A stretch of 30,807 bases of DNA from JBAYHA01 sp041666425 (GCA_041666425.1 JBAYHA010000003.1:1-30807), one strand, 5' to 3'; counted from the stretch's first letter, positions 15,354-23,159 are shown. A program made the numbers and translations. Notes: generated by a model from the letters alone, not told the origin.

Positions 15354-15467
15354 CGAAACTACGAAAGGCTACGAAACTACGAAAAAGTATTTAACAATTT
15401 TAAAATTCTTGTTCGTTGTTTTGCTTGCTTATTGTATTTCGTGGTTTCGTAGCCTTTCGTAGTTTCG
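15354..15467. repeat. Head-to-head 8-nt word array forming a long hairpin (copy 2)
   Basis: A 31-nt inverted repeat, 15354-15384 against 15437-15467, with a single mismatch that still allows a G-T pair. It consists of CGAAACTA-type words and starts 10 nt after the upstream stop. At 15470-15512 direct words of the AAACTTTCT/ACTTTATAAAC type fill the rest of the spacer. The same word family forms the hairpin at 13584. Confidence 0.85.
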
Positions 15468-15515
15468 TAGTTTAAACTTTCTAAACTTTCTAAACTTTTA
15501 ACTTTATAAACTCTT

Positions 15516-15866
15516 ATGTACATGATTCTTCGTTGGCTAATCAACGCCATCGGCCTTTTGGCCATCGGTTATTTTCTTCCGGGAATTGAAGTCGGTAGTT
15601 TTTATATTGCCATGATTCTGGTGGTAATTATCGGTTTTCTTAATTTTGTTCCGGGCATGATTTTAAAAATCATTACTTTCCCGATTAACATTTTGACATT
15701 GGGAATTTCCAATTTGTTGATCAATTCGATTATGTTTTATCTCGTTTCCACTTTTGTCGAAGGTTTTAACATCACGACTTGGTGGGCGGCCGTTCTTGGC
15801 GCAACGATTTATACTTTGGTTACGACTTTTAGCGAATGGTTGTATCGCGAATCTTATTTACACTAA
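15516..15866 (+). CDS. PF04020-type small membrane protein ('phage holin 4 family', YvlD-like)
   Basis: A 116-aa protein with four hydrophobic helices. The family pattern is visible: ILRWLINAIGLLAIGYFLPG, a central GFLNFVPGMILKIITFPIN, LTLGISNLLINSIMF and GFNITTWWAAVLGATIY. This family is widespread in bacterial chromosomes and is not evidence of a prophage; its function is unknown, probably envelope-related. Start is ATG 15516, or the in-frame ATG 15522; neither has a Shine-Dalgarno. It is flanked by word arrays on both sides. Confidence 0.85.
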   Translation: MYMILRWLINAIGLLAIGYFLPGIEVGSFYIAMILVVIIGFLNFVPGMILKIITFPINILTLGISNLLINSIMFYLVSTFVEGFNITTWWAAVLGATIYTLVTTFSEWLYRESYLH

Positions 15867-15874
15867 TTCAAAAT

Positions 15875-15962
15875 CGACCGACCAACAGATCAACCGACCA
15901 AGTAATAGAAAATATGTTTTTATATAACTTGTTAATTGTTCAGTTGCTCAGTTGCTCAGTTG
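15875..15962. repeat. Head-to-head 8-nt word array (copy 3, CAACNGATC/TTGCTCAG words)
   Basis: The left part (15875-15901) is built of ACCGACCAACAGATCAACC-type words. The right part (15936-15962) is their inverted form TTGCTCAG repeated three times. Pairing is imperfect at base level but follows the word register. It starts 8 nt after the preceding stop and ends at the queH start. Confidence 0.65.
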
Positions 15963-15968
15963 AAAAAT

Positions 15969-16502
15969 ATGAACTTATTATTACACGACTGTTGCGCGCC
16001 TTGTGGCGCTTATGTTTTGCAAGAACTATTGGGCACCGGATATAACGTCACGGTTTTTTATTTTAATCCGAATATTTTTCCGCAAGAGGAATATTCTTGG
16101 CGGAGAGATGAAATGAAAAATTTTTGTGACAAAAACAAAGTACGTTTTATCGAAAAAGATTACGACCACGATGATTGGCTGGAAACAATCAAAGGTTATG
16201 AAAATGAACCTGAACGCGGAGAACGCTGTCGGATGTGTTTTGCGAAGAGATTGGCCGAAACGGCGCAGTATGCCAGTGAAAATAACTTTGAATTCGTAGC
16301 GACAACTCTGTCAATCAGTCCGCACAAGGTGACCAAAGTGATCAATGAAGTTGGACATGAGGTTTGTGATCTTTATGGTTTAAAATTTATTGATATTGAT
16401 TGGAAAAAAAACGAAGGCTACAAAAAAGCCGTTGAATTGGCCAAAAAAGAAAATTTTCATCGGCAAACTTATTGCGGATGTGAGTTTTCAATGAAAAAGT
16501 AA
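15969..16502 (+). CDS. queH: Epoxyqueuosine reductase QueH
   Basis: Catalyses the last step of queuosine tRNA modification, reducing epoxyqueuosine to queuosine. It is the non-B12 alternative to QueG. ATG 15969 gives 177 aa, starting MNLLLHDCCAPCG; an upstream TTG at 15936 lies within the repeat array and is rejected. All family cysteine motifs are present: C8-C9 and C12 in HDCCAPC, C87/C90 in GERCRMCFAKRL, and C169/C171 in YCGCEFS, which bind the iron-sulfur cluster and metal. TTLSISPHK and DWKKNEGYKKAVELAKKE are also diagnostic. No queuosine synthesis genes are nearby, so salvage of precursor or a dispersed pathway is likely. No Shine-Dalgarno. Confidence 0.95.
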   Translation: MNLLLHDCCAPCGAYVLQELLGTGYNVTVFYFNPNIFPQEEYSWRRDEMKNFCDKNKVRFIEKDYDHDDWLETIKGYENEPERGERCRMCFAKRLAETAQYASENNFEFVATTLSISPHKVTKVINEVGHEVCDLYGLKFIDIDWKKNEGYKKAVELAKKENFHRQTYCGCEFSMKK

Positions 16503-16560
16503 GGTAAAACAAAAAATGTGCTAAAATGACGAATGTGATTTTGTTGAATAAATTGTAAAT

Positions 16561-18528
16561 ATGCTCGACTATAAAAACTTATTAAACCCAGAACAGTACG
16601 AAGTGGTCAAATGCGCTGATGGCTCAGCTTTGGTTTTGGCCGGCGCCGGATCGGGCAAAACACGAACTTTGGTTTTTCGGGTAGCTTATCTTTTGGAAAA
16701 AGGAATTTTGCCGGAAAATATTCTTTTGGTTACTTTTACCAACAAAGCGGCCAGAGAAATGCTTGATCGTGTTGCGGAACTTTTGCAACACGAACCAAAG
16801 GGCTTGTGGGGTGGAACTTTTCATCATGTCGGTAATTTGTTTTTGCGGCAGAATGCTTTTCGTCTTGGATTTGTGCCTAATTTTTCTATCTTGGATCAGG
16901 CGGACAGTGAATCTTTGATAAAAAAAATTATGACCGCCAGAAATTTAAACACACGCGGATTAACTTTTCCCAAACCGAGCGTGGTTAGGGCTGTTTTGAG
17001 TTATGCCAAGAATACCAACCAAACTGTTGAGGAAATTGCTTCCACCGAATATGGTTATGCGCCAAATGTAGGTCAAATGATTGCTCAGATTGGTGAGGAA
17101 TATGAAAAAAACAAAAAAATCAGTTCGGCTATGGATTTTGATGATTTACTTTTTTATTGGTTAAAATTGCTGATTGATTTTCCGGAAATAAAACAAAAAT
17201 ATAGCGAGCAGTTCAAATATATTTTGGTGGATGAATTTCAAGATACCAATTATTTGCAAGCGGAGATAATCAGACATCTTTCCGAAAAACATGGCAATGT
17301 TTTAGCGGTTGGAGATGATTCGCAAAGTATTTATTCTTTTCGCGCTGCGGATATTCAAAATATTTTAAATTTTCCAAAAAGTTTTCCCAACGCCAAAATT
17401 TTCAAAATAGAAAGCAATTATCGCAGTACGCCGGAAATTTTGCGTTTGGCCAATGACAGTATTCGTCATAATACGCATCAATTCAAAAAAAACTTAAAAC
17501 CTGTTCGGGGGCATCAGCAATTACCGATTTTGATTGGCAGTCGTGATGAAAATGAAGAAGCTTCCGCGGTGGTAAAAAAAATCATGGCTTATTATCGGTG
17601 CAGTGAAAATTATTGTGATATTGCTGTTTTGTTTCGCAGTTCTTTTCATGGCGCGCAATTGCAACTTTTACTAAGTCAATACAGTATTCCTTTTGTTGTT
17701 CGTGGCGGAATGCGTTATTTTGAACAAGCGCATATCAAAGATGTTTTGGCTTATTTGAAAATTTGGAGCAATCCGGCCGATCAGTTGTCTTGGGAACGTG
17801 TTTTGCTCACATATTCCGGAATTGGTGAGAAAAAATTTGACGCCATTTGGGCAAAAATAAAAGATCTGCCTGACTTGAATGCTGTTTTGAATTTTGATTT
17901 TCAATTAAAAGGAGAAGCGGGAATCAGTTGGCAAAAAATCGTTACCGTATTGCGCAAAATAAATTCGTTAGAAAAAAAAATCCGCGGGTTTATAGCCGAG
18001 GCTGTAGAAATAGTTATCGAGAATGTTTACGAAGCATATTTAAAGAATAGTTATGAGAATTATCGTGATCGACTTGATGATTTGGAACAGTTGACCAATT
18101 TTGTCGCCGGTTATGATGATTTGGACAAGCTTTTGGCTGATGTTTTGTTGAGTGAAAATTACGCCGAAGCCAATGAACAAAACAAAAATACCGTGGTTCT
18201 TTCTACCATTCATCAAGCCAAAGGTTTGGAATGGAAATTTGTTTTTGTTATTGGTTTGCGTGATGGTTTTTTTCCTCATTACAAAAGTTTGGATCAGCCA
18301 AAACAGTTGGAAGAAGAACGTAGACTTTTTTATGTGGCGACGACGCGCGCGCGCGACGAACTCACGTTGACCTATCCGATTCGTTCGTTCAGTTTCAAGT
18401 TTGGTGATGTTTTTGGCAAGCCGTCGATGTTTATCCGCGAGCTTGATCGCAGTTTGTTTGTCGTCCAAGGCAAACCGCCGTTTGAAGAAAATGAAGATGG
18501 TGAAAAAGTCGTTTATGTTAATGATTAA
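16561..18528 (+). CDS. UvrD/PcrA/Rep-family superfamily I DNA helicase
   Basis: A 655-aa ATP-dependent 3'-5' DNA helicase for repair or replication. Motifs in order: Q-motif LNPEQYEVV, Walker A AGAGSGKT (27-34, K33), LLVTFTNKAAREM (Ia), Walker B DEFQDTNY, motif III GDDSQSIYSFRAAD, motif IV NYRSTPEIL, motif V STIHQAKGLEWKFVFV and motif VI EERRLFYVATTRARDEL. It is shorter than E. coli UvrD (720 aa) and lacks the long C-terminal tail that binds UvrB. It could be PcrA-, Rep- or UvrD-like, so no symbol is given. An extended -10 (TG-C-TAAAAT, 16519-16527) lies upstream, giving a leader of about 27 nt without a Shine-Dalgarno. Confidence 0.95.
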   Translation: MLDYKNLLNPEQYEVVKCADGSALVLAGAGSGKTRTLVFRVAYLLEKGILPENILLVTFTNKAAREMLDRVAELLQHEPKGLWGGTFHHVGNLFLRQNAFRLGFVPNFSILDQADSESLIKKIMTARNLNTRGLTFPKPSVVRAVLSYAKNTNQTVEEIASTEYGYAPNVGQMIAQIGEEYEKNKKISSAMDFDDLLFYWLKLLIDFPEIKQKYSEQFKYILVDEFQDTNYLQAEIIRHLSEKHGNVLAVGDDSQSIYSFRAADIQNILNFPKSFPNAKIFKIESNYRSTPEILRLANDSIRHNTHQFKKNLKPVRGHQQLPILIGSRDENEEASAVVKKIMAYYRCSENYCDIAVLFRSSFHGAQLQLLLSQYSIPFVVRGGMRYFEQAHIKDVLAYLKIWSNPADQLSWERVLLTYSGIGEKKFDAIWAKIKDLPDLNAVLNFDFQLKGEAGISWQKIVTVLRKINSLEKKIRGFIAEAVEIVIENVYEAYLKNSYENYRDRLDDLEQLTNFVAGYDDLDKLLADVLLSENYAEANEQNKNTVVLSTIHQAKGLEWKFVFVIGLRDGFFPHYKSLDQPKQLEEERRLFYVATTRARDELTLTYPIRSFSFKFGDVFGKPSMFIRELDRSLFVVQGKPPFEENEDGEKVVYVND

Positions 18529-18530
18529 TT

Positions 18531-18800
18531 TGCTACTAATTCTCGAATAATTACTTTACTAATACTGCTAATTTTCTAATAAATCATCTGCAAATGTCTT
18601 CTAATTTAATTAGCAAGTGTTTGTATCTATGGCAGTATTTTTATTAGCCTAATTTGTAGAAAATTATTGATAAATTAGTAGAAATAAGTAGTATTGTTGA
18701 TCGAAGAAGGTTGTTTGTATATTAGTAGAAATAAGTAGTATTGTTAATCGAAGATTCGAAGAATTTGCAGAATCTTATTTGTATATTAGTAGAATATAAT
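18531..18800. repeat. Word array of CTAAT then ATTAG units (copy 4) upstream of the deoxynucleoside kinase gene
   Basis: The 275-nt spacer is almost entirely repeats. The left part has CTACTAATTCTC, TACTAATACTGCTAATTTTC and TTCTAATTT words. The right part has the inverted words, including near-identical 34-nt copies starting ATTAGTAGAAATAAGTAG at 18674 and 18721 (period 47) and a partial third at 18785. TATAAT at 18795-18800 is only 3 nt before the next ATG. Confidence 0.7.
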
Positions 18801-18803
18801 TGT

Positions 18804-19403
18804 ATGAAAAAATTCATCGCCATTTCCGGCAATATCGGTATTGGAAAATCAACACTGACAAAAAGATTGTCGGAATCCTTGGGTTTCAAACCATATTTGG
18901 AATCGGTCATTATTAATCCGTATTTGAAAGATTTTTATGAGGATATGCGTCGGTTTGCGTTTCATTCGCAAATGTTTTTTTTGTCGCGTCGATTGATCGA
19001 TCATCAGCAGTTGAGTCTGGAAAAAAAGTCCGTTGTTCTTGATCGAACTATTTATGAAAATGCCGAAGTTTTTGCCAGATATCTTTTTGAAAGAAAATTT
19101 ATCAGCAAAAGAGATTGGGATGTTTACAATCATCTTTACAAATCCGTGGTGCGTATTTTGCCACCGCCTGATGTTGTTGTTTATTTAAAAGCATCCGTGT
19201 CGAATTTGATGCAAAGAATCAAAAATCGCGGTCGTGAATATGAACAAAACATTTCCGAAAAGTATTTGCATGATTTGAATGTTTTGTATGATGAATGGGC
19301 CGGTAATTTTCACCAAAGCGAAGTTTTGGTTGTCAATTGCGATGAATTGGATTTCAAAAACAGGGAAGCTGATTTTGAGAAATTGGTTGGGCTTTTGAAA
19401 TAG
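18804..19403 (+). CDS. Deoxynucleoside kinase (dNK/dGK family)
   Basis: Phosphorylates a deoxyribonucleoside with ATP for salvage of DNA precursors, expected in an organism with limited nucleotide synthesis. ATG 18804 gives 199 aa, starting MKKFIAISGNIGIGKST. The P-loop is G9-T17 with K15. E33 and the DRTIYEN motif (D80-R81) are the conserved substrate/catalytic residues. RIKNRGREYEQNIS is the LID region. The specificity (dG/dA versus dC/T) cannot be read reliably. An upstream TTG (18741) would run through repeat sequence and is rejected. The spacer upstream is the long word array; downstream a palindromic repeat (19437-19513) follows. Confidence 0.92.
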   Translation: MKKFIAISGNIGIGKSTLTKRLSESLGFKPYLESVIINPYLKDFYEDMRRFAFHSQMFFLSRRLIDHQQLSLEKKSVVLDRTIYENAEVFARYLFERKFISKRDWDVYNHLYKSVVRILPPPDVVVYLKASVSNLMQRIKNRGREYEQNISEKYLHDLNVLYDEWAGNFHQSEVLVVNCDELDFKNREADFEKLVGLLK

Positions 19404-19436
19404 TGGATTGTTGGTATTTTTTAAAGATTTTTTCCT

Positions 19437-19513
19437 CGACGACACCTCTTGCCGTCGCGTAGCCACTATGGCGAAGCACGGAGACTCTGCTCGGTGCAAG
19501 CCTTTAGTCGTCG
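19437..19513 (+). repeat. Palindromic repeat family E, copy 2
   Basis: A 77-nt relative of 783-857: the body matches closely (CTTGCCGTCGCGTAGCC, GCGAAGCACGG, GCCTTTA). The arms are CGACGAC (19437-19443) and GTCGTCG (19507-19513) instead of GCCGAC/GTCGGC, so pairing is conserved while sequence is not. Confidence 0.8.
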
Positions 19514-19636
19514 GCTGATCTTCTATAAACCTTTTATCTAATTTTGAGCAAAAAAACAGCGTTATATGGTAGGTTTTTTTTGTTATTAAAATATTTTTTT
19601 TTAGATTATTGATTAGCTAAAAAAGTGTATAAGATT

Positions 19637-19665
19637 TTGGTTTAAACGGAAAAAAGTGTTATAAT
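19637..19665 (+). promoter_or_regulatory. Promoter of the membrane protein / ClpC-like operon
   Basis: TTGGTT (19637-19642), 17 nt, TATAAT (19660-19665). The predicted start is about 13 nt before ATG 19685. No Shine-Dalgarno. Confidence 0.6.
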
Positions 19666-19684
19666 AAAATCGCAACAAATACTT

Positions 19685-20062
19685 ATGCACGAAAATTTGC
19701 TTTTCAAATCTTTCAAATTTGTTTTTCGAGAATTTTTGTTTGATGTTTTGGCTTTTCCTCTGTGGTGGTACACTACCGGAACCCAAAAAGCTTTTATCAG
19801 AACCAAAAAATTTATTACTGATGCCGTTGATGAATTGGGTGTTGTTGTTTGGATCAAGAATTTGTTTGTCCCAATGTATGGTCAATACGATTGGCAAGGT
19901 CGTTTGATTAGTTTTGTGATGCGTTTTTTCCAAATAATTTTTCGTTCCGTAATTGTTTTTTTCTGGATGTTGTTGGCCCTGTTGTTTTTTGTTTTTTGGT
20001 TGTTTTTGCCGATTTTTATCGTCGGTCAAATAGTTTTTAATTTGAGTCTTTTCAAAATATGA
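19685..20062 (+). CDS. Conserved small membrane protein coupled to the ClpC-like ATPase
   Basis: A 125-aa integral membrane protein with no named family known to me. A first amphipathic or hydrophobic segment spans ~17-30 (LFDVLAFPLWWYT). A soluble stretch ~31-80 contains KNLFVPMYGQYDWQGRLISFV, which looks conserved in sequence character. Two closely spaced C-terminal helices run from ~83 to 121. Its TGA overlaps the ATG of the next gene (ATGA, 4 nt), the classical sign of coupling, so the product is a candidate partner or membrane adaptor of the ClpC-like ATPase. This pairing seems recurrent in CPR genomes from memory, but the function is unknown. Confidence 0.8.
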   Translation: MHENLLFKSFKFVFREFLFDVLAFPLWWYTTGTQKAFIRTKKFITDAVDELGVVVWIKNLFVPMYGQYDWQGRLISFVMRFFQIIFRSVIVFFWMLLALLFFVFWLFLPIFIVGQIVFNLSLFKI

Positions 20063-22794
20063 TTTTCAAAAAAAACAATTTGTTGATTTGTCCTGATTGT
20101 CATGGCAAAAAAACATCCGAACGAGTTTGTCCGACTTGCCAAGATTTGGGGGCGGTCTATTTTTTGGAAGACAAAATACTTTTTTACGGCAAACAACTTT
20201 CACGTTCGGCATTGGCTTTTGACAAAATCACCCAAAAAATTCGGGTAATTTTTAATTTAGTGCTCGGACTGGTCGGATTGTCCGGTTTTTTTTATTTGGC
20301 TTATGTGGGAATCCAAAACAATTTTGCTGATTTCTTTTCCATGAAATATTGGTTCACGCCGACTTTGGAAAAATTATATTTCTGGTTTTCTTTGTTGATT
20401 GCTTTGTATTTGTATTATCGTTTGGATGTCGAGGCTTCTTCTTCCGGAACGGTGCACAAAAGAAATATTCACACGGTCGCTGATTTTTTATCCAATGATT
20501 GGTCGGCAATTGTTAAAAAAAATAAAAATTTATTGGATATTTCAACCGCTTTTAATTTTGAAGCGGACAAGTCAGTGGAAAAAGTTTGGCAGTTGGCCAG
20601 TGAATTGAATCATCCGGATATTGATCGGGTGCATTATTTGGCGAATTTTGTGCAAAGTGAAAAATTAGCTATTATTTTGGCGCGGCTGGGTGTTAATTTC
20701 GAAGTCTGGCTCGAAAAGATGGCCCGTTATCTCAACAAACATTATTTAAGTCGGCCGGGAGGTTCGGAGCTTTCGGCGGAAATGAAAATTTGTTTTCTTG
20801 GTGCTTATATTGACGCTTACGAAAACAAACAAAAAAAAGTTGATATTTTGAATATTGCCAAAGCTTTTGTGAATGAAAATATTTTCGATCGCAATGCGGA
20901 CAAAGTCGAGGAAATTTTGTTGGAGTTCAATATCAATTATCAAAAGGTCAAAAATGTTTTGACCTGGCTCGAAGTTCAAGAAAGTTTGCGTCAAAATTTG
21001 ACGCGTTGGAATTCTTTGGCTGGGCGCAAACCAAAAAACGGCATGAATCGATCCATGACCGCCGTGGCAACTCCGATGGTCAATAATTTTTGCGATGATC
21101 TTACTGATTTGAGTAGGCAGGGATCATTTTTTCCTTGTCTTGGCCGAGAAAAAGAGTTTGAAAAAATATTTCGCATCTTTACCGCCAGTCGCATGGGCGC
21201 TCTTTTGGTCGGGAATGACGGAGTTGGTCGCACGGCTATTGTGCAAGGTCTGGCCGAAAAAATGGTTGCTGAAGATGTCCCTGAAGTTTTGTATGACAAA
21301 AGATTGGTTTCGCTTGATTTGTCCGCGTTGACTTCTGGAGTTAATGGTGGAGAAGCGGAGCAACGATTATTGGAAATTTTTTCAGAAATAATCCGTTCGG
21401 GCAATGTTATTTTGGTGATTGAAAATATTCACAATGTTATTGGACTTGGTGGTAATGGTAATTTGGGATTGGAACAAGTTTTGGCCGAATTGTTGAACAA
21501 ACATTCGGTTTATGTTGTGGCCACCACCACGCCAAAAGAATTTACTTCTCGAGTGGAAGGTTCGGCGCTAATGCAAGCTTTCCAAAAAGTTAATGTTGAA
21601 GAATTGGAAATCAATGATGCTATTTGTGTTTTGGAAGTAAAAAGTGGTCCGATTGAATACGAAAACAAAGTTTATTTTTCTTATGGAGCAATAGAAAATT
21701 CAGCGGTTCTGTCAAACAAATATATTCAAGATCGTTATCTGCCGGAAAAAGCGATTGAAATAATGGAGCAGACCGCGATAAAGGTAAAGCAAGAAAAAGG
21801 CGAGAACAAAGTTATTTCCGCCGAAGATGTGGCCGAGGTTGTTTCTGCAATGACCAAAATTCCACTCAATCAAGTGAATCAAAAAGAAAGCCAAAAATTA
21901 TTAAATTTGGAAAATTTAATTCACGAAAGAATGATTGCTCAGGACGAAGCCGTGCGCTTGGTTGCCGAAAGTTTGCGTCGGGCGCGCGCTGAATTGCGCG
22001 AAGGCAAAAGACCAATTGCCAGTTTTCTTTTTCTTGGTCCGACCGGTGTTGGAAAAACCGAATTGGCTAAATCCGTAGCCGAAGTTTATTTTGGTCGTGA
22101 AGATTTATTGCTTCGTTTTGACATGTCCGAATATCAAGAACAAAACAGCCTTAACAAATTGATTGGCGCCAATGGTCAAGCCGGATTTTTGACCGAAGCG
22201 GTGCGCAAAAATCCGTTCAGTTTATTACTTTTTGATGAAGTGGAAAAAGCCAATCCGGATATTTTAAATTTATTTTTGCAAGTTCTTGATGATGGTCGAT
22301 TGACTGATGGAATGGGTCGAACAATTGATTTTACCAACACCATTATCATCATGACTTCCAATGCCGGCGCCAATTATATTCAATCTGAAATCGGCAAGGG
22401 AACGGCTATTGAAAAAATAAAAACTTATTTGCTGGAAGAAGAATTAAAAAATCATTTTCGTCCGGAATTTTTAAATCGTTTTGATGGAGTAATTGTTTTT
22501 AAACCGTTAACTTTGGTCGAAGTAATCAAAATTGCGCATATTAATATTGCAAAAATCACCAAGAGATTAGCCGAGAAAGGTATTGAATTTTCGGCCACAA
22601 ATGAAGCGATTGCGGAACTGGCTGAATTGGGTTTTGATCCCAAATTTGGCGCGCGTCCATTGCGACGAGTAATTCAAGAACATGTTGACAATGCGCTCGC
22701 CGACAAATTATTAAAAGGGGAAATCAATCGTCGAGACAAAGTCTTTCTTGATGTTAATGGAAATTTAAAGGTTGAAAAAGCGCAAGAAATATAA
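20059..22794 (+). CDS. Membrane-anchored ClpC/ClpB-like AAA+ protein with a degenerate first ATPase domain
   Basis: 911 aa. N-terminal zinc ribbon C11/C14/C24/C27; two membrane helices (~62-84, ~104-121); two Clp_N-like repeats (~155-225, ~249-304); then AAA+ D1 and D2. D1 appears catalytically dead: Walker A GNDGVGRT has R391 for lysine; Walker B LVIENIH has E455-N456 for D-E; the KYRGEFEER pore region reads VNGGEAEQR; arginine-finger ALERRFQ reads ALMQAFQ. D2 keeps Walker A GPTGVGKTE (K666), Walker B LLLFDEVEKA (D726-E727) and FRPEFLNRFD. But the canonical GYVG pore loop is shortened to LIGANGQAGF (701-710), and no LGF/IGF ClpP-docking tripeptide is seen after TSNAGA. It is therefore probably a membrane-tethered, ClpP-independent remodelling ATPase. 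Overlaps the previous gene by 4 nt. Confidence 0.9.
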   Translation: MIFKKNNLLICPDCHGKKTSERVCPTCQDLGAVYFLEDKILFYGKQLSRSALAFDKITQKIRVIFNLVLGLVGLSGFFYLAYVGIQNNFADFFSMKYWFTPTLEKLYFWFSLLIALYLYYRLDVEASSSGTVHKRNIHTVADFLSNDWSAIVKKNKNLLDISTAFNFEADKSVEKVWQLASELNHPDIDRVHYLANFVQSEKLAIILARLGVNFEVWLEKMARYLNKHYLSRPGGSELSAEMKICFLGAYIDAYENKQKKVDILNIAKAFVNENIFDRNADKVEEILLEFNINYQKVKNVLTWLEVQESLRQNLTRWNSLAGRKPKNGMNRSMTAVATPMVNNFCDDLTDLSRQGSFFPCLGREKEFEKIFRIFTASRMGALLVGNDGVGRTAIVQGLAEKMVAEDVPEVLYDKRLVSLDLSALTSGVNGGEAEQRLLEIFSEIIRSGNVILVIENIHNVIGLGGNGNLGLEQVLAELLNKHSVYVVATTTPKEFTSRVEGSALMQAFQKVNVEELEINDAICVLEVKSGPIEYENKVYFSYGAIENSAVLSNKYIQDRYLPEKAIEIMEQTAIKVKQEKGENKVISAEDVAEVVSAMTKIPLNQVNQKESQKLLNLENLIHERMIAQDEAVRLVAESLRRARAELREGKRPIASFLFLGPTGVGKTELAKSVAEVYFGREDLLLRFDMSEYQEQNSLNKLIGANGQAGFLTEAVRKNPFSLLLFDEVEKANPDILNLFLQVLDDGRLTDGMGRTIDFTNTIIIMTSNAGANYIQSEIGKGTAIEKIKTYLLEEELKNHFRPEFLNRFDGVIVFKPLTLVEVIKIAHINIAKITKRLAEKGIEFSATNEAIAELAELGFDPKFGARPLRRVIQEHVDNALADKLLKGEINRRDKVFLDVNGNLKVEKAQEI

Positions 22795-22804
22795 TTGCTA
22801 TTAT

Positions 22805-22838
22805 AAAAAAAGAGATGCAACTCTGCATTTTTTTTTGT
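22805..22838 (+). terminator. Rho-independent terminator of the ClpC-like operon
   Basis: ATGCA (22815-22819) pairs with TGCAT (22824-22828), extended by A/T pairs, then nine Ts. It lies directly against the next -35 box at 22839. Confidence 0.82.
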
Positions 22839-22888
22839 TTGACAAACAATTGTAAATTTGTTAAAAATTAGTTGCCTGCACATTGACA
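22839..22888 (+). promoter_or_regulatory. Cassette promoter with second TTGACA motif (unit D-E)
   Basis: TTGACA (22839-22844), 17 nt, TAAAAA (22862-22867). A second TTGACAAT starts at 22883, 44 nt after the first. From the -10 onward it closely matches 23705-23740 (TAAAAATTAGTT, then TGC-CATTGACAAT and AAATAA). The leader to gene D is about 300 nt and filled with repeats. Confidence 0.68.
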
Positions 22889-22964
22889 ATCAAATAATTA
22901 TTACGAAGGTTTAAAGGGTGTTTAATATAGGGATGATGGTTTTGGTGAGAATTGAGAATTCGGA

Positions 22965-23011
22965 ATTTATCACGAAGCCCCAAAGGGGCAAGTGATCCCT
23001 TTGGGAGAATT
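22965..23011 (-). repeat. Repeat family G, inverted full-length copy
   Basis: 47 nt, exact reverse complement of 28394-28440. Contains the GCCCC-TTT-GGGGC hairpin and ATCAC/GTGAT arms. Lies in the long leader of gene D. Confidence 0.9.
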
Positions 23012-23044
23012 ATAATATTTGTTCTTATGTTCCTTTGTTCTTTT

Positions 23045-23074
23045 TCCGCCAGCGGCGGATCCGCCTTTGGCGGA
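23045..23074. repeat. GC-rich double palindrome in the gene D leader
   Basis: TCCGCC (23045-23050) and GGCGGA (23069-23074) enclose a second inverted pair, CCGCC-AGC-GGCGG. A G/C island in AT-rich sequence. Confidence 0.7.
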
Positions 23075-23090
23075 GTTCCTTTGGTCATTT

Positions 23091-23159
23091 GTTCAATTGC
23101 TCAGTTGCTTTATTGCTCAGTTGCTTTATTGATCGGTTGCTCAGTTGGTCGGTTGATTA
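23091..23159 (+). repeat. Degenerate octamer array TTGCTCAG/TTGATCGG in the gene D leader
   Basis: Contains two exact tandem copies of CTCAGTTGCTTTATTG (23100-23115 and 23116-23131), a 16-mer that is twice an 8-nt unit. Further TTGATCGG, TTGCTCAG and TTGGTCGG words run up to the ribosome binding site. Confidence 0.8.

Noticed and set aside
15516..15866. 'Phage holin' protein as a sign of a prophage
   Set aside because: The PF04020 family is common in bacterial chromosomes, and there are no phage structural, integrase or lysis genes around it.
15936..15968. TTG start for queH
   Set aside because: The extra residues come from TTGCTCAG repeats; QueH homologues begin at the MNLLLHDCCAPC region.
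18674..18800. Repeats with regular spacing as a CRISPR array
   Set aside because: Only two to three imperfect copies with unequal spacing and no cas genes; it fits the word-array pattern.
22883..22888. Second TTGACA motifs as ordinary second promoters
   Set aside because: At 16-18 nt downstream there is no consistent -10 among the five copies; only the 24448 copy has a weak TATCCA.
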